From NCBI RefSeq assembly GCF_019145495.1, contig NZ_JAHSTU010000010.1, positions 1 through 64,000 of the forward strand: a stretch of DNA of 64,000 nucleotides, read 5' to 3'. The notes under the pieces are model-generated. The model was not told the origin of the DNA, made no database searches, and saw only the letters and a program-made list of their open reading frames with translations. This DNA comes from Pseudomonas azerbaijanoccidentalis. Its GTDB lineage: Bacteria > Pseudomonadota > Gammaproteobacteria > Pseudomonadales > Pseudomonadaceae. Below, in pieces: positions 23,899 through 32,765 of this stretch; within the stretch, counting starts at the first letter, position 1; each line of letters opens with the position of its first letter. The translations under genes and the position numbers were made by a program.

Positions 23899-25230
23899 AT
23901 GAGCCCACGGCAAAAAGTCCTGATTGTCGACGACGAACCGGACATCCGCGAACTCCTGGAAATCACCCTGGGACGGATGAAACTCGACACTTACAGTGCG
24001 CGTAATGCGAGCGAGGCCCTGGCCCTGCTCAAGCGCGAAGCGTTCGATCTGTGTCTGACCGACATGCGCCTTCCGGACGGCACCGGCCTGGAACTGGTGC
24101 AGCACATCCAGCAACGTTACCCACAGATTCCGGTGGCGATGATCACCGCTTATGGCAACGTTGACACGGCAATCAACGCGCTCAAGGCCGGCGCTTTCGA
24201 CTTCCTCTCCAAACCGGTGGATCTCAGCCGCCTGCGTGAACTGGTCACCAGCGCCCTGCTCCTGCCCGCCCCTGGCATCGCCATTGATCGACGCTTGCTG
24301 GGCGATTCATTGCCGATGCGCAATTTGCGCAAGCAGATCGACAAACTGGCGCGCAGCCAGGCGCCGGTGTACATCAGTGGCGAGTCCGGAAGCGGCAAGG
24401 AATTGGTGGCCCGGCTGATCCATGATCGCGGTCCGCGCGCCAAGCAGGCATTTGTTCCGGTCAATTGCGGGGCGATTCCATCGGAGCTGATGGAAAGCGA
24501 GTTTTTCGGTCATCGCAAAGGCAGCTTCAGCGGTGCCATCGAAGACAAACCCGGGCTGTTCCAGGCCGCTCACGGCGGTACGCTGTTTCTCGACGAGGTG
24601 GCTGACCTGCCGCTGCCGATGCAGGTCAAACTGCTGCGGGCGATTCAGGAAAAAGCCGTGCGCAGCGTTGGCGGACAGCAGGAAGAAGTGGTCGATGTGC
24701 GCGTTCTGTGCGCCACCCACAAGGACCTTGGCGCCGAAGTCGCCGCGGAGCGCTTTCGCCAGGATCTTTATTACCGCTTGAACGTGATCGAGTTGCGCGT
24801 ACCGCCCCTGCGCGAACGCCGTGACGACATCGAGCCGTTGGCCAGCCACGTGCTCAAGCGTTTGGCAGCCGATACCGGTCAGCCGGTGGCCAAACTGCAC
24901 CCGCAAGCACTGGAAGCGCTTAAAAGCTACCGTTTCCCCGGCAACGTCCGGGAACTGGTGAACATGCTTGAGCGGGCTCACACCCTTTGCGAAAACAAAC
25001 AGATTGAAGCCGGCGACCTGCGATTGGCCGAAGGTAATTGCACGCCTGAGGGTGGGTTGCCGGATTTGACGCAAATCGACAATCTTGAAGCGTATCTGGA
25101 AAACGTCGAGCGTCAGCTGATTCTTCAGGCGCTGGAAGAAACCCGCTGGAACCGCACGGCGGCGGCTCAGCGGTTGAATCTTTCGTTCAGGTCGATGCGT
25201 TATCGGCTGAAGAAATTCGGGTTGGATTGA
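23899..25230 (+). CDS. pilR: sigma54-dependent response regulator PilR
   Basis: PilR activates RpoN-dependent pilA transcription when phosphorylated by PilS. The 443-residue protein has a receiver domain (acidic pocket D11/D12, phospho-acceptor D55 in LTDMRLP), an AAA+ domain with Walker A GESGSGKE, and a C-terminal Fis-type helix-turn-helix (RTAAAQRLNLSFRSMRYRL). The sigma54-contacting loop reads GSFSGA instead of the canonical GAFTGA. The ATG at 23899 follows the pilS stop by two bases. Its predicted target promoter is at 988-1004 in this window. Confidence 0.95.
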   Translation: MSPRQKVLIVDDEPDIRELLEITLGRMKLDTYSARNASEALALLKREAFDLCLTDMRLPDGTGLELVQHIQQRYPQIPVAMITAYGNVDTAINALKAGAFDFLSKPVDLSRLRELVTSALLLPAPGIAIDRRLLGDSLPMRNLRKQIDKLARSQAPVYISGESGSGKELVARLIHDRGPRAKQAFVPVNCGAIPSELMESEFFGHRKGSFSGAIEDKPGLFQAAHGGTLFLDEVADLPLPMQVKLLRAIQEKAVRSVGGQQEEVVDVRVLCATHKDLGAEVAAERFRQDLYYRLNVIELRVPPLRERRDDIEPLASHVLKRLAADTGQPVAKLHPQALEALKSYRFPGNVRELVNMLERAHTLCENKQIEAGDLRLAEGNCTPEGGLPDLTQIDNLEAYLENVERQLILQALEETRWNRTAAAQRLNLSFRSMRYRLKKFGLD

Positions 25231-25237
25231 AGCCTTT

Positions 25238-25310
25238 AAAGATCGCAGCCTTCGGCAGCTCCTACAGGGTAACTCGCCCTACGTAGGAGCTGCCGAAGGC
25301 TGCGATCTTT
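25238..25310. repeat. REP-type perfect inverted repeat after pilR
   Basis: Two 28-base arms (left from AAAGATCGCAGCC to GCAGCTCCTAC) are exact reverse complements separated by 17 bases. It fills the gap between convergent pilR and thiO and may serve both as terminator. The same core recurs at 45933-45995 and 56613-56688. Confidence 0.9.
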
Positions 25311-25314
25311 TGCC

Positions 25315-26415
25315 TCAGATGCGCCCCGTCGGCGCATACGGTGCCGGATCAATGATCGGATCACGTCCCAACATCACATCGGCAAACAACTGACACGACG
25401 CCGGTGCCAGCACCAGCCCATTGCGGAAATGTCCGCAGTTGAGCCACAACCCATCAAACCCTGGCACTCGGCCAATGAAGGGAATGCCTTCCGGCGACCC
25501 CGGCCGCAAACCGGCCCAATGCCCGACCACTTCGGCATCCGCCAACGCCGGAATCAATTCCACCGCCGAAGCCTTGAGGCTCTCCAGCGCCGGCTCGGTT
25601 GGCGTCTTGTCGTAGCCTTCGTACTCCAGCGTGCTGCCAATCAGAATGTGCCCGTCGCGTCGGGGAATGGCGTATCGCCCTTTGGCCAACACCATGCTCG
25701 GCAAAAAATCCGCCGCGCATTTGTAAAGAATCATCTGCCCTTTCACCGGTTCGACCGGCAGCGTGAGATCGAGGCTCTTGAGCAAGTCGCCGCTCCAGGC
25801 GCCAGCCGTCAGGACCACTTGATCACCTTTGATCGCGCCCGTGGAAGTCTGCACACCGACAATCTTCTCGCCTTCGCGAATGAACCCGCTGACCTCACAC
25901 TGCTCATGAATCGTCACGTTCGGCAGTGCCTGCAAAGCAGCCTTCAGCGATTTCACCAGACGTGGATTGCGTACATTGGCGACATCAGCCATGTAGATGG
26001 CCCGGGAAAAACCACCGCCCAGCACCGGCACCGCATCGTGCGCCGCCGAGATATCCACAGCCCGAAGCGGGCGGTTCTCCCGCAACGCCCAGGCCAACGC
26101 CTCGGCTTCGTCATCCAGATCGAGCCAGTACAGGCCGGTGACATGCACTTCGGGATCGACACCGGTGGCAGCAAACAGGCGCTCACCCAGCTGTGGATAA
26201 AAATCCTGGGACCAATGAGCCAGTGCGGTGACTGCCGGGTTGTAACGCCACGGATAGAGCGGCGAAACAATACCGCCACCCGCCCAGGACGATTCCTGAC
26301 CGACGTTCGAACGGTCCAGCAGCACAACGTTCTGCACTTCGGACGCGAGATTGAATGCCGTCAGCAGGCCGATGACCCCGCCACCGACAATCACCACTTG
26401 CTGTTGCCTGTTCAT
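25315..26415 (-). CDS. thiO: glycine oxidase ThiO
   Basis: ThiO is an FAD enzyme that oxidises glycine to iminoacetate (dehydroglycine), the precursor used by ThiG for the thiazole of thiamine in aerobes. The 366-residue protein starts with the dinucleotide motif VVIVGGGVIGLLTA and has the DAO-family C-terminal segment GHFRNGLVLAPAS. The ATG at 26415 places the Rossmann motif at residue 8; upstream in-frame starts lengthen the N-terminus implausibly. As I recall, PAO1 also carries a thiO-like gene next to pilR. There is no thi gene adjacent, so an amino-acid oxidase of other specificity remains possible. Confidence 0.88.
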   Translation of the reverse strand: MNRQQQVVIVGGGVIGLLTAFNLASEVQNVVLLDRSNVGQESSWAGGGIVSPLYPWRYNPAVTALAHWSQDFYPQLGERLFAATGVDPEVHVTGLYWLDLDDEAEALAWALRENRPLRAVDISAAHDAVPVLGGGFSRAIYMADVANVRNPRLVKSLKAALQALPNVTIHEQCEVSGFIREGEKIVGVQTSTGAIKGDQVVLTAGAWSGDLLKSLDLTLPVEPVKGQMILYKCAADFLPSMVLAKGRYAIPRRDGHILIGSTLEYEGYDKTPTEPALESLKASAVELIPALADAEVVGHWAGLRPGSPEGIPFIGRVPGFDGLWLNCGHFRNGLVLAPASCQLFADVMLGRDPIIDPAPYAPTGRI

Positions 26416-26471
26416 ATTCTGATCCAACCGATAAATAGACAGAGGACGCAAAAAGCGCCCGAAGAGAACAC

Positions 26472-26873
26472 TCAGCGACCCCAGCAATCCTTGGTGGTCA
26501 GGCCTGCCGTGGCGTTGACCATGCTGCGCACGCCGGTATTGGTAATCGTGAAATCACCGCACTTGTCCGTTGCCATGGAAGTGCCGGTCTTGCGCACCGC
26601 CGTCAGCAGGAAGGTCTGGTCGGTCAGGGTCGACGTTATGGTGTAGTAATCATTGCCGGGGCTAAGCCCTGCAACACCGGTGTAGACATTTTTTTGCGAA
26701 TAGAATCGCTCGAGAATCTGCGCCTGCTCGGACAGCAGACCGGCCACTTCGGCACGGCGGCCCTTCTTCAGGTACTCGGTGAAGCTCGGTGCCGCGATGG
26801 TCATGACAATCCCGATGATCGCAATCACGATCATGATTTCGATCAGGGTAAAACCACGGTTGGATCTGTGCAT
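26472..26873 (-). CDS. pilE: type IV minor pilin PilE
   Basis: PilE is a low-abundance pilin that links the minor-pilin tip complex to the major-pilin shaft. The 133-residue precursor has leader MHRSNRG cleaved before FTLIEIMIVIAIIGIVM, Glu at +5, the YLKKGRRAEVAGLLSEQAQILERFYSQ-type alpha-1 extension, and two C-terminal cysteines (DKCGDF and DCWGR). It is the last gene of the fimU-pilE operon, 14 bases after pilY1; no pilY2 is present between them. Confidence 0.93.
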   Translation of the reverse strand: MHRSNRGFTLIEIMIVIAIIGIVMTIAAPSFTEYLKKGRRAEVAGLLSEQAQILERFYSQKNVYTGVAGLSPGNDYYTITSTLTDQTFLLTAVRKTGTSMATDKCGDFTITNTGVRSMVNATAGLTTKDCWGR

Positions 26874-26887
26874 GCCTCAACTCTCAC

Positions 26888-29800
26888 TTACTGTATTTGT
26901 CGCCACATGATGCGACGGCTGCCGCCACCGCCCTTCTCAAACAAGGTAATAGGCGTTCCGCTGGTTTTGCCTACATCCTTAGTCTTTCCGTCTGCAGAGA
27001 CGTTGTTTACCGTTAGGGAACCGTCGGTAGAGATTACCCCGCTGGAAATTGAGTCAGTACTATCGACCAGTTGATCATTGTTAGTATCAAGTACCGCATA
27101 GTTGAGCATCTTACCGCTGAAAGCATCGAGCTCGATCAGCTTGCCGGTACCGAAGCTAGAACAAGGGTCGGTAGTGTCTACACTCGCCGTAGTGAAAACA
27201 ATCCGCTCGAATACCTGTCGAGCTGAATTGATCACCCGCTCCCCAGTCAGCACGTTGTTGTACACCAACGGCAGATACCAACCCTTTTCCGCCGGATAAG
27301 TCACCTCGTTCTGGCTCGTGGTGATGAATTGGCCTGAGCTACCGGAGAACACACCGGTTATAGCCTGGGCTTGAAGGCTTGACGTGGTGATCTGCCCGGA
27401 ACCCCCGTTCGCGTCCCACACCGCGTAGAACGCCTGCAAATCCTTGTTCGTCTTATCCGCCGCTTCGTTGAACTTGCCGGTACCGAAAAAAACCACTTTG
27501 CCACCCAGCGAGTTATCGGCCAGCAATGGCTGCGCCGTAATGGGCTGGGTTGCGCCGCCAGCAGTGGTGAACAACGGTTTGCCGGAAAACGCCACGCCCC
27601 AACTATCCGCGGTGGTGCCGCTCAGATCAAATTTCCACAGCCGCCCCTTCAAGTCACCGCCATACGCGGCTTGCACCACGTTCTGCGAGTTGACCTTGAG
27701 CTTTACCGAAGACAAACCGTTGGTGGTTTCAGTGCTGTCGACAACGATTTTCTTGATCAGCGAACCATCGCGAATATCCACCACATACAACGCCGCCACG
27801 CCAGAGTTGCTGCCGTAGCCATTGGAAATGAACGCGGCCCATCGACCATCAGCCAAGCGTGCCACTTCCGGACGGGCATAGGCATAACCCAGATCATTGA
27901 AAGCGTTTGCCGTGCTGGCAGTGGCAGGCGCACTGATTTCCCACAACGCCTTGGTCACATTACCGGCCGAAGCATCGAACAGTTGCAACGCGTAGAAGGT
28001 CCGCCCCCCTGCTCCGGTGCCGCCCAGCGCGAGGGTTTTCCAGGCACTGTTGAGCTGGGCATCGAACACGCCCACCTGCCCATCCACCAGAAACTTGTGG
28101 CTGACGCCGTTGATGTACGCGGTGTCGGCGATGTAGCGCAACGACGGCAACACACTCGACGGCATGTAGGCGTAGCGTCGAGCGCCGTTGGCAGCGTTGA
28201 TGACATTGACGAAACCGTCGTTGGCATTGACCACCAGACTGGCATTCATGTTGGCGGCTTTTGTGGCCAGGTAAGTGCTGTAGGTGGTGTCACCCGCCAA
28301 ATCGGAAGCGGTTTTTTCTATCGGGGATGCCAGGGCCAACGGTGAGTTGATGATGTCCCCCAGCAGCACACTGCGAACCTTCAGCCCGGTCTTGTTGGTG
28401 CCCTTGCTCCACTCCACCAGATCACTACCGGTGATGCCTGTGGGCAGACCCTGATTGAGGGTGGTTTGCTGGGCTGTGGAAAAATTGGCATAAGCCAACG
28501 TCACGGCCGTGTTGTTTTGGCTGTTCCAGGATTGATAGGTCGGCGCCGTGGCGCCAGGCACGATGGCTGTGTCAGTGGTCCACAACACCGCATTGGTATT
28601 GATCGCGCCGTTGGCGGTGTAGCCGTATGACTTGATCGTGCCGCGCCAGTCCTTGGGGTCGTAACTGGTCTGGAAATAGCTGCTGCCGCTGGTGTAATTC
28701 GAACCACTGGCAACGCCGCTGCCGCCGGAACCAGCCTTCGAGGTGATATCACTCAGAGCGTTAGATAGCGCAGCATTCAAGCCGGTGCTGTCCGTCGCCT
28801 GGTAGTACTTGCCCTGACCGTAATTGGCGGCGTCCGACAACATCTGATTCGCGGCGGTAAAGCCGACGGTGTAGGTGTTCATGTTCTGTTTGGGGAAATC
28901 AGTGGCGTTCCAGCTTTTGCCGGCCAGATCCGTCCCGGTGGATCGCATGTCGATGTCGAAGGCGAATTTGGCGATGTCATCCAGATAAAGGGTGTCACCC
29001 TCCCCATCACCGCCGGGGTTGTCGCCGTCGTTGGCGCTGTTGCCGTCCCAGTTCGGCAGGCGAGTGCCGCCAAGTGGGTCATTGGTGGGGAAGGTTCGGT
29101 CGTAGGTGGGCAAGCCGTCAGTGATCACCACGCCGTAGTTTTTCTGACAGCGATACTGGATCGGACTGGTATAGGTGGCAGGCGTCGAGTTGTAGTACGG
29201 CGCTATGCCGCGCATGTATCGGGTCACTTCGTAGTAGGTTTCCGCCAATGGCGTGTTGGCGACTGCGCTCAGACCATTGATCGAAGAAATCAGCGCGTTG
29301 TAGTTGGCGTCCACCGACAGATCACTGACCGCCCGCGCAATGTAACCGCCGTTGCCCGGGTTATTGCCGACAGGGGGATTGAATGTCGCAAGTCCGATGC
29401 GCAACGAGCGATTGCTGGTGACCAGATTTTTCGAGACATCCTGCGCGACACTGATGCGATAGTCATCGGGGATTGCATTGGCGCCCGTGGTGAAATCGCG
29501 GCTGGAACCGTTGGCCAGCCCCAACAGATACGCCAGATAGTTCGCCGTGTAGCGGGTGTTCTCATTGCCCACGGGGTCGGGCAGTTTCAGGCAGATCGGT
29601 GTCAGCCCGAGAAAGCCGCGATAGAAACCGTACCAATTGCCGTTGGTCGAGCAACCGCCACGGTTCAGGCTCGACAGGGCGATGTTGGCATCACTCATAT
29701 CGAGATTCTGACCACCGATACATGACAGGTTGGAATTGCACATCGCGATCTGCGCGCGGTTGACCGTCGGATCGAATCCCGGCGCCCAAATGATGTTATT

Positions 29801-29971
29801 CATACTCCCCGAATCATCGATCATCAGCATCACGTTCGGCGCCACGGCTGCCGCGCTCAATAGCGGCGAATCCGACGGCGTGAAGGCATAGACCGGTGCT
29901 GCCAGATACAACCCCAGAGCAACGCCACACAGTATTCGCCACAGCCCGGTGCACCCATCAGTACTTCGCAT
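26888..29971 (-). CDS. pilY1: type IV pilus tip adhesin and assembly factor PilY1
   Basis: PilY1 sits at the pilus tip, promotes pilus assembly and surface sensing. The 1027-residue precursor has a signal peptide (to about residue 29), a von Willebrand A domain with the MIDAS motif DDSGS (D52, S54, S56), and a C-terminal beta-propeller of the PilC/PilY type (RYAYMPSSVLPSLRYIAD marks its start). An EF-hand-like DTNNDQLVD loop lies at 962-970, possibly binding calcium. It is shorter than the P. aeruginosa protein (about 1160). The ATG at 29971 overlaps the end of pilX by 14 bases. Confidence 0.94.
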   Translation of the reverse strand: MRSTDGCTGLWRILCGVALGLYLAAPVYAFTPSDSPLLSAAAVAPNVMLMIDDSGSMNNIIWAPGFDPTVNRAQIAMCNSNLSCIGGQNLDMSDANIALSSLNRGGCSTNGNWYGFYRGFLGLTPICLKLPDPVGNENTRYTANYLAYLLGLANGSSRDFTTGANAIPDDYRISVAQDVSKNLVTSNRSLRIGLATFNPPVGNNPGNGGYIARAVSDLSVDANYNALISSINGLSAVANTPLAETYYEVTRYMRGIAPYYNSTPATYTSPIQYRCQKNYGVVITDGLPTYDRTFPTNDPLGGTRLPNWDGNSANDGDNPGGDGEGDTLYLDDIAKFAFDIDMRSTGTDLAGKSWNATDFPKQNMNTYTVGFTAANQMLSDAANYGQGKYYQATDSTGLNAALSNALSDITSKAGSGGSGVASGSNYTSGSSYFQTSYDPKDWRGTIKSYGYTANGAINTNAVLWTTDTAIVPGATAPTYQSWNSQNNTAVTLAYANFSTAQQTTLNQGLPTGITGSDLVEWSKGTNKTGLKVRSVLLGDIINSPLALASPIEKTASDLAGDTTYSTYLATKAANMNASLVVNANDGFVNVINAANGARRYAYMPSSVLPSLRYIADTAYINGVSHKFLVDGQVGVFDAQLNSAWKTLALGGTGAGGRTFYALQLFDASAGNVTKALWEISAPATASTANAFNDLGYAYARPEVARLADGRWAAFISNGYGSNSGVAALYVVDIRDGSLIKKIVVDSTETTNGLSSVKLKVNSQNVVQAAYGGDLKGRLWKFDLSGTTADSWGVAFSGKPLFTTAGGATQPITAQPLLADNSLGGKVVFFGTGKFNEAADKTNKDLQAFYAVWDANGGSGQITTSSLQAQAITGVFSGSSGQFITTSQNEVTYPAEKGWYLPLVYNNVLTGERVINSARQVFERIVFTTASVDTTDPCSSFGTGKLIELDAFSGKMLNYAVLDTNNDQLVDSTDSISSGVISTDGSLTVNNVSADGKTKDVGKTSGTPITLFEKGGGGSRRIMWRQIQ

Positions 29972-30437
29972 AAATACTCTCCACCACACTGCGCGAACTA
30001 CCCGCGATGCCCACGGCGGTCACCCGGTACAACGTTGCCGATGTATTGCTCGGCACGTTCACGGCCGTGAGGGTGGTGCCAATGTTCTGCACCCCATAAA
30101 AGCCATTGCCCGAAGCGATCCAGGTCACGCCCGAGGTGGAATTGAAACCGGCGGCCTTGACGGTGGCAGACTCAGCCGGCGGCGCGCACTGACTGGTGCC
30201 GTTGCAGACAGCCAAGGCGTAGCTATCGAGTTGCACTGCGCTTTCACCGACACGCAACGCCGCCTCGGCGCTCTGGAACGATTGATTGCGCAAACTCACA
30301 CTGCCGGCCATTTTTTCCTGCAGCGTGGCGTTCTGCATCGATGAAAGGCCAATCAGCGTCAGCAGCAAAAGAAACACCAGGCTGACCAGCAACGCCATGC
30401 CACGCTGGCCGCGAAAAGTGAGTACAGAAAAACTCAT
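29958..30437 (-). CDS. pilX: type IV minor pilin PilX
   Basis: PilX belongs to the minor-pilin priming complex and resembles GspK-type pseudopilins at the N-terminus. The 159-residue protein begins MSFSVLTFRGQRG, then the hydrophobic MALLVSLVFLLLLTLIGLSS and the QNATLQEKMAGSVSLRNQSFQSAEAAL segment characteristic of PilX. As in other PilX proteins the +5 Glu is replaced in the spine. It lies 11 bases after pilW and overlaps pilY1. Confidence 0.92.
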   Translation of the reverse strand: MSFSVLTFRGQRGMALLVSLVFLLLLTLIGLSSMQNATLQEKMAGSVSLRNQSFQSAEAALRVGESAVQLDSYALAVCNGTSQCAPPAESATVKAAGFNSTSGVTWIASGNGFYGVQNIGTTLTAVNVPSNTSATLYRVTAVGIAGSSRSVVESIYAKY

Positions 30438-30448
30438 CGGCCCTCCCC

Positions 30449-31162
30449 TCATGGCAAGCGGTTGCGCAGCGCGGCAACCACGTTGAAGGTTTGATTGCTG
30501 ACCCGGTTTTTAGGGTCGGTGAGAGTCAGGCTCAATCGCACGCTACGAATGCGCGCGGGGTCAGACGGGTTGCTGCTGTAACTGGAGGCTGACGAATCGG
30601 CAGCGGAGCTGGCGAGGCCGAAACTCACATTGAAGGCGCTGACGTTATCCACCAGCACCTGCTGGGCCGGTGTGCCTCTGCCGACACCCATCGTCAACTG
30701 GCCGTTCTTCAAGCTGTAGATCAACCGCCGGATCGGGAATGCCAGTTGCCCCGACGCCGGCGTGCGCGAGTCGCTATAGGCCGTCGCAGTGTTTCGACAA
30801 TCCGATATCACCGTCCAGGTCGGCGTCCCGCCACTGCTGCCGACGTCCGCCGTCACCAGGGTCAGCTTGAGATTGGCGTTATCCCAACTGATGGGGGTAA
30901 TTTGAGCCCCGTTGAATTCACCTGCCGAACTGGCGTCGGTAATCGTTCCCAGACAACCGAACATCCCGACCATGCGGATTTCCTGAATCATTTTGCTCAG
31001 CACGAAACGCGCGTCTTCCTGCATCGCAGCGGCGGCGCTCTGGCTGATGTAGGTGTTTTTCGACGCAATGAAAACCTGCACAACGCCCAGCACCACCACC
31101 AGGCTCAAGGCCAGGGCGATCAGTAACTCGATCAGGCCGAAGCCTCTTTGCCGGCGGTTCAT
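30449..31162 (-). CDS. pilW: type IV minor pilin PilW
   Basis: PilW is the GspJ-like component of the pilus tip complex. The 237-residue precursor starts MNRRQRG and is cleaved before FGLIELLIALALSLVVV, with Glu at +5. The FVLSKMIQEIRMVGMFGCLG segment is typical of PilW. The C-terminal part (SVRLSLTLTDPKNRVSNQTFNVVAALRNR) is beta-rich. The ATG at 31162 overlaps the pilV stop as ATGA, so the two are coupled. Confidence 0.92.
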   Translation of the reverse strand: MNRRQRGFGLIELLIALALSLVVVLGVVQVFIASKNTYISQSAAAAMQEDARFVLSKMIQEIRMVGMFGCLGTITDASSAGEFNGAQITPISWDNANLKLTLVTADVGSSGGTPTWTVISDCRNTATAYSDSRTPASGQLAFPIRRLIYSLKNGQLTMGVGRGTPAQQVLVDNVSAFNVSFGLASSAADSSASSYSSNPSDPARIRSVRLSLTLTDPKNRVSNQTFNVVAALRNRLP

Positions 31163-31608
31163 GGCGTCGATACCGGGTCGACGGTGGCACGGCTGGTAAG
31201 GACGAAGCTGCGACGCGAATTGGCGCTGTTGGCCGCCCGGGAATCGTCCCAAGTGATGGTGATGGTGTACACCCGCTGATTGAGCGCAATGCTGCCCGTG
31301 GCAGTGGGACCACCGAAATTGACGATATTGCTGGTGAAGTCGTAGAGGTCCTGGTCCCGGGCTACGTTGAGGTTGCCGGATGTCGGCGGCGTCACGGTGT
31401 AATCGGCAGCCGAGTTGGCGCGGATGCGGTCCATCATGTCATAGGCGATAAAGCTGGCCTGGCTAGTCATGCGCGCACTGTCGGTGTATTTGAGCGCATT
31501 CAATTGAAAGGCCGCCGCGCCCAACAACCCAACGCTCAGTATCACCAATGCCACCAGAACTTCGATCAACGTCATGCCGTCCTGTGCAGGCTTGCTCCAT
31601 GGCCTCAT
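31159..31608 (-). CDS. pilV: type IV minor pilin PilV
   Basis: PilV is the GspI-like minor pilin. The 149-residue precursor has an 11-residue leader (MRPWSKPAQDG) cleaved before MTLIEVLVALVILSVGLLG, followed by QLNALKYTDSARMTSQASFIAYDMMDRIRAN, the family signature. Met at the new N-terminus instead of Phe is seen in other PilV proteins. The ATG at 31608 overlaps the fimU stop and has a GGAAG sequence upstream. Confidence 0.92.
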   Translation of the reverse strand: MRPWSKPAQDGMTLIEVLVALVILSVGLLGAAAFQLNALKYTDSARMTSQASFIAYDMMDRIRANSAADYTVTPPTSGNLNVARDQDLYDFTSNIVNFGGPTATGSIALNQRVYTITITWDDSRAANSANSRRSFVLTSRATVDPVSTP

Positions 31609-32078
31609 CCGCAACTTCCACCCAATAGAATTCGTCCGTTCAAACACACATTCAGCGTCCTGCTTTGCGCCCCCAATTCATAACTGATCACCACCGCCGT
31701 GGACGATGACGCCAGCCCGCCCAGATTGTTGAAATCAATGGCGGTCACTCCTGAGGTTAGCGTCAGAGTCGCTCCGCTGCCCATCGCCGGAACAACCCGC
31801 AATACATTGGCCGAAGTGCCAGTACTGTCATACACCGCTAACTCCCCGGTCCAGACGCTGCCGCCCGCTGTGGGCCGAAGCCGTGTCGTCACGCCCCGAT
31901 CGATGGCCTCCAGCCGGGCGAAATTAAGACTGCGTTGCAGGTCGCCGATTTCGGTGTCGGCCCTCGTCGTTTGCGTTGAGCGGGTGAACGCCGGGACGGC
32001 CAACGTGATAAGCACCAGAAAGATCCCCAACGCAATCAACAACTCGACCAGCGTGAAACCTTTTGAACGATGTTCCAT
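31605..32078 (-). CDS. fimU: type IV minor pilin FimU (GspH/FimT family)
   Basis: FimU is the GspH-like minor pilin connecting the tip complex with PilE and PilA. The 157-residue precursor has leader MEHRSKG, the spine FTLVELLIALGIFLVLITLAV, the DLQRSLNFARLEAIDRGV segment of the GspH family, and two cysteines close to the C-terminus (NVCLNG, GGSCG). It is the first gene of the minus-strand minor-pilin operon and faces away from fimT, with 129 bases between the starts. Confidence 0.88.
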   Translation of the reverse strand: MEHRSKGFTLVELLIALGIFLVLITLAVPAFTRSTQTTRADTEIGDLQRSLNFARLEAIDRGVTTRLRPTAGGSVWTGELAVYDSTGTSANVLRVVPAMGSGATLTLTSGVTAIDFNNLGGLASSSTAVVISYELGAQSRTLNVCLNGRILLGGSCG

Positions 32079-32207
32079 CAGTGCCCTCCGTTGCCGTCGG
32101 CTATACCTGCAGTTACACGCTAGAACATTCGACCGCCCTGCGCGGTTGTTTTGCCTTCACCTGTGCACGGATCGCACAGGCCAATCCATTCCAGGGAGGG
32201 AGACGTC

Positions 32208-32765
32208 ATGCGTCAGCAAGGTTTCAGCCTGATTGAACTGCTTATGGGACTGACGATTGTCGGGATTGTTCTGCATTTGGTCAGCCCGGCATTCGCAGCG
32301 GTCACGGAATCGAACCATCGCGAGCTGGCGGCACAGTCGCTTTACAGTGGCATCCGCACGGCCAGAACCGAGGCCATTGCGCGCCATCAGAGCGTGATGA
32401 TCCACGCCATCGATGGCGACTGGGGCCGAGGGTGGCGGATCATTCTGGATGTCAGTGGCAAAGGCCAGAAAGACGCCAGCAACCCGCTGCTGTTCGAACG
32501 CCAGAGCGGCGCGCAGGTGCCGATTGTCGGTAACCGACCTGTCAGCACATTCGTGCGCTTCAGCAGTCTGGGTGAGCCACAGTTCGCCAGGGGGGCATTT
32601 CAGGCAGGGACATTACATGTGTGCGCCGCTCGCGAACCGGTGAGCCAGTACCAGGTGGTGCTGGCCCCGACCGGTCGCGTCAGCCTGCGCAACGAAAAGG
32701 CTGAGCAGGCGCTGTGCGCAGAGGGGAAAAAACTTAAAGCAGGGAACGCACGCGCAGTTCTTTAG
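32208..32765 (+). CDS. fimT: GspH/FimT-family minor pilin FimT
   Basis: FimT is a second GspH-type pilin linked to DNA uptake in some gamma-proteobacteria. The 185-residue precursor begins MRQQG, then FSLIELLMGLTIVGIVLHLV and the SLYSGIRTARTEAIARHQ segment. Its C-terminal tail is basic (GKKLKAGNARAVL), consistent with a DNA-binding role inferred from the family. The ATG has a strong GGGAGGGAG ribosome binding site. It is divergent from fimU and its 3' end overlaps ispH by 32 bases on the opposite strand. Confidence 0.85.
   Translation: MRQQGFSLIELLMGLTIVGIVLHLVSPAFAAVTESNHRELAAQSLYSGIRTARTEAIARHQSVMIHAIDGDWGRGWRIILDVSGKGQKDASNPLLFERQSGAQVPIVGNRPVSTFVRFSSLGEPQFARGAFQAGTLHVCAAREPVSQYQVVLAPTGRVSLRNEKAEQALCAEGKKLKAGNARAVL

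Noticed and set aside
32079..32207. AlgR box in the fimU promoter region
   Set aside because: The closest sequence, CCGTTGCCGTC, has two extra bases inside the CCGTTCGTC consensus, so it was not called.
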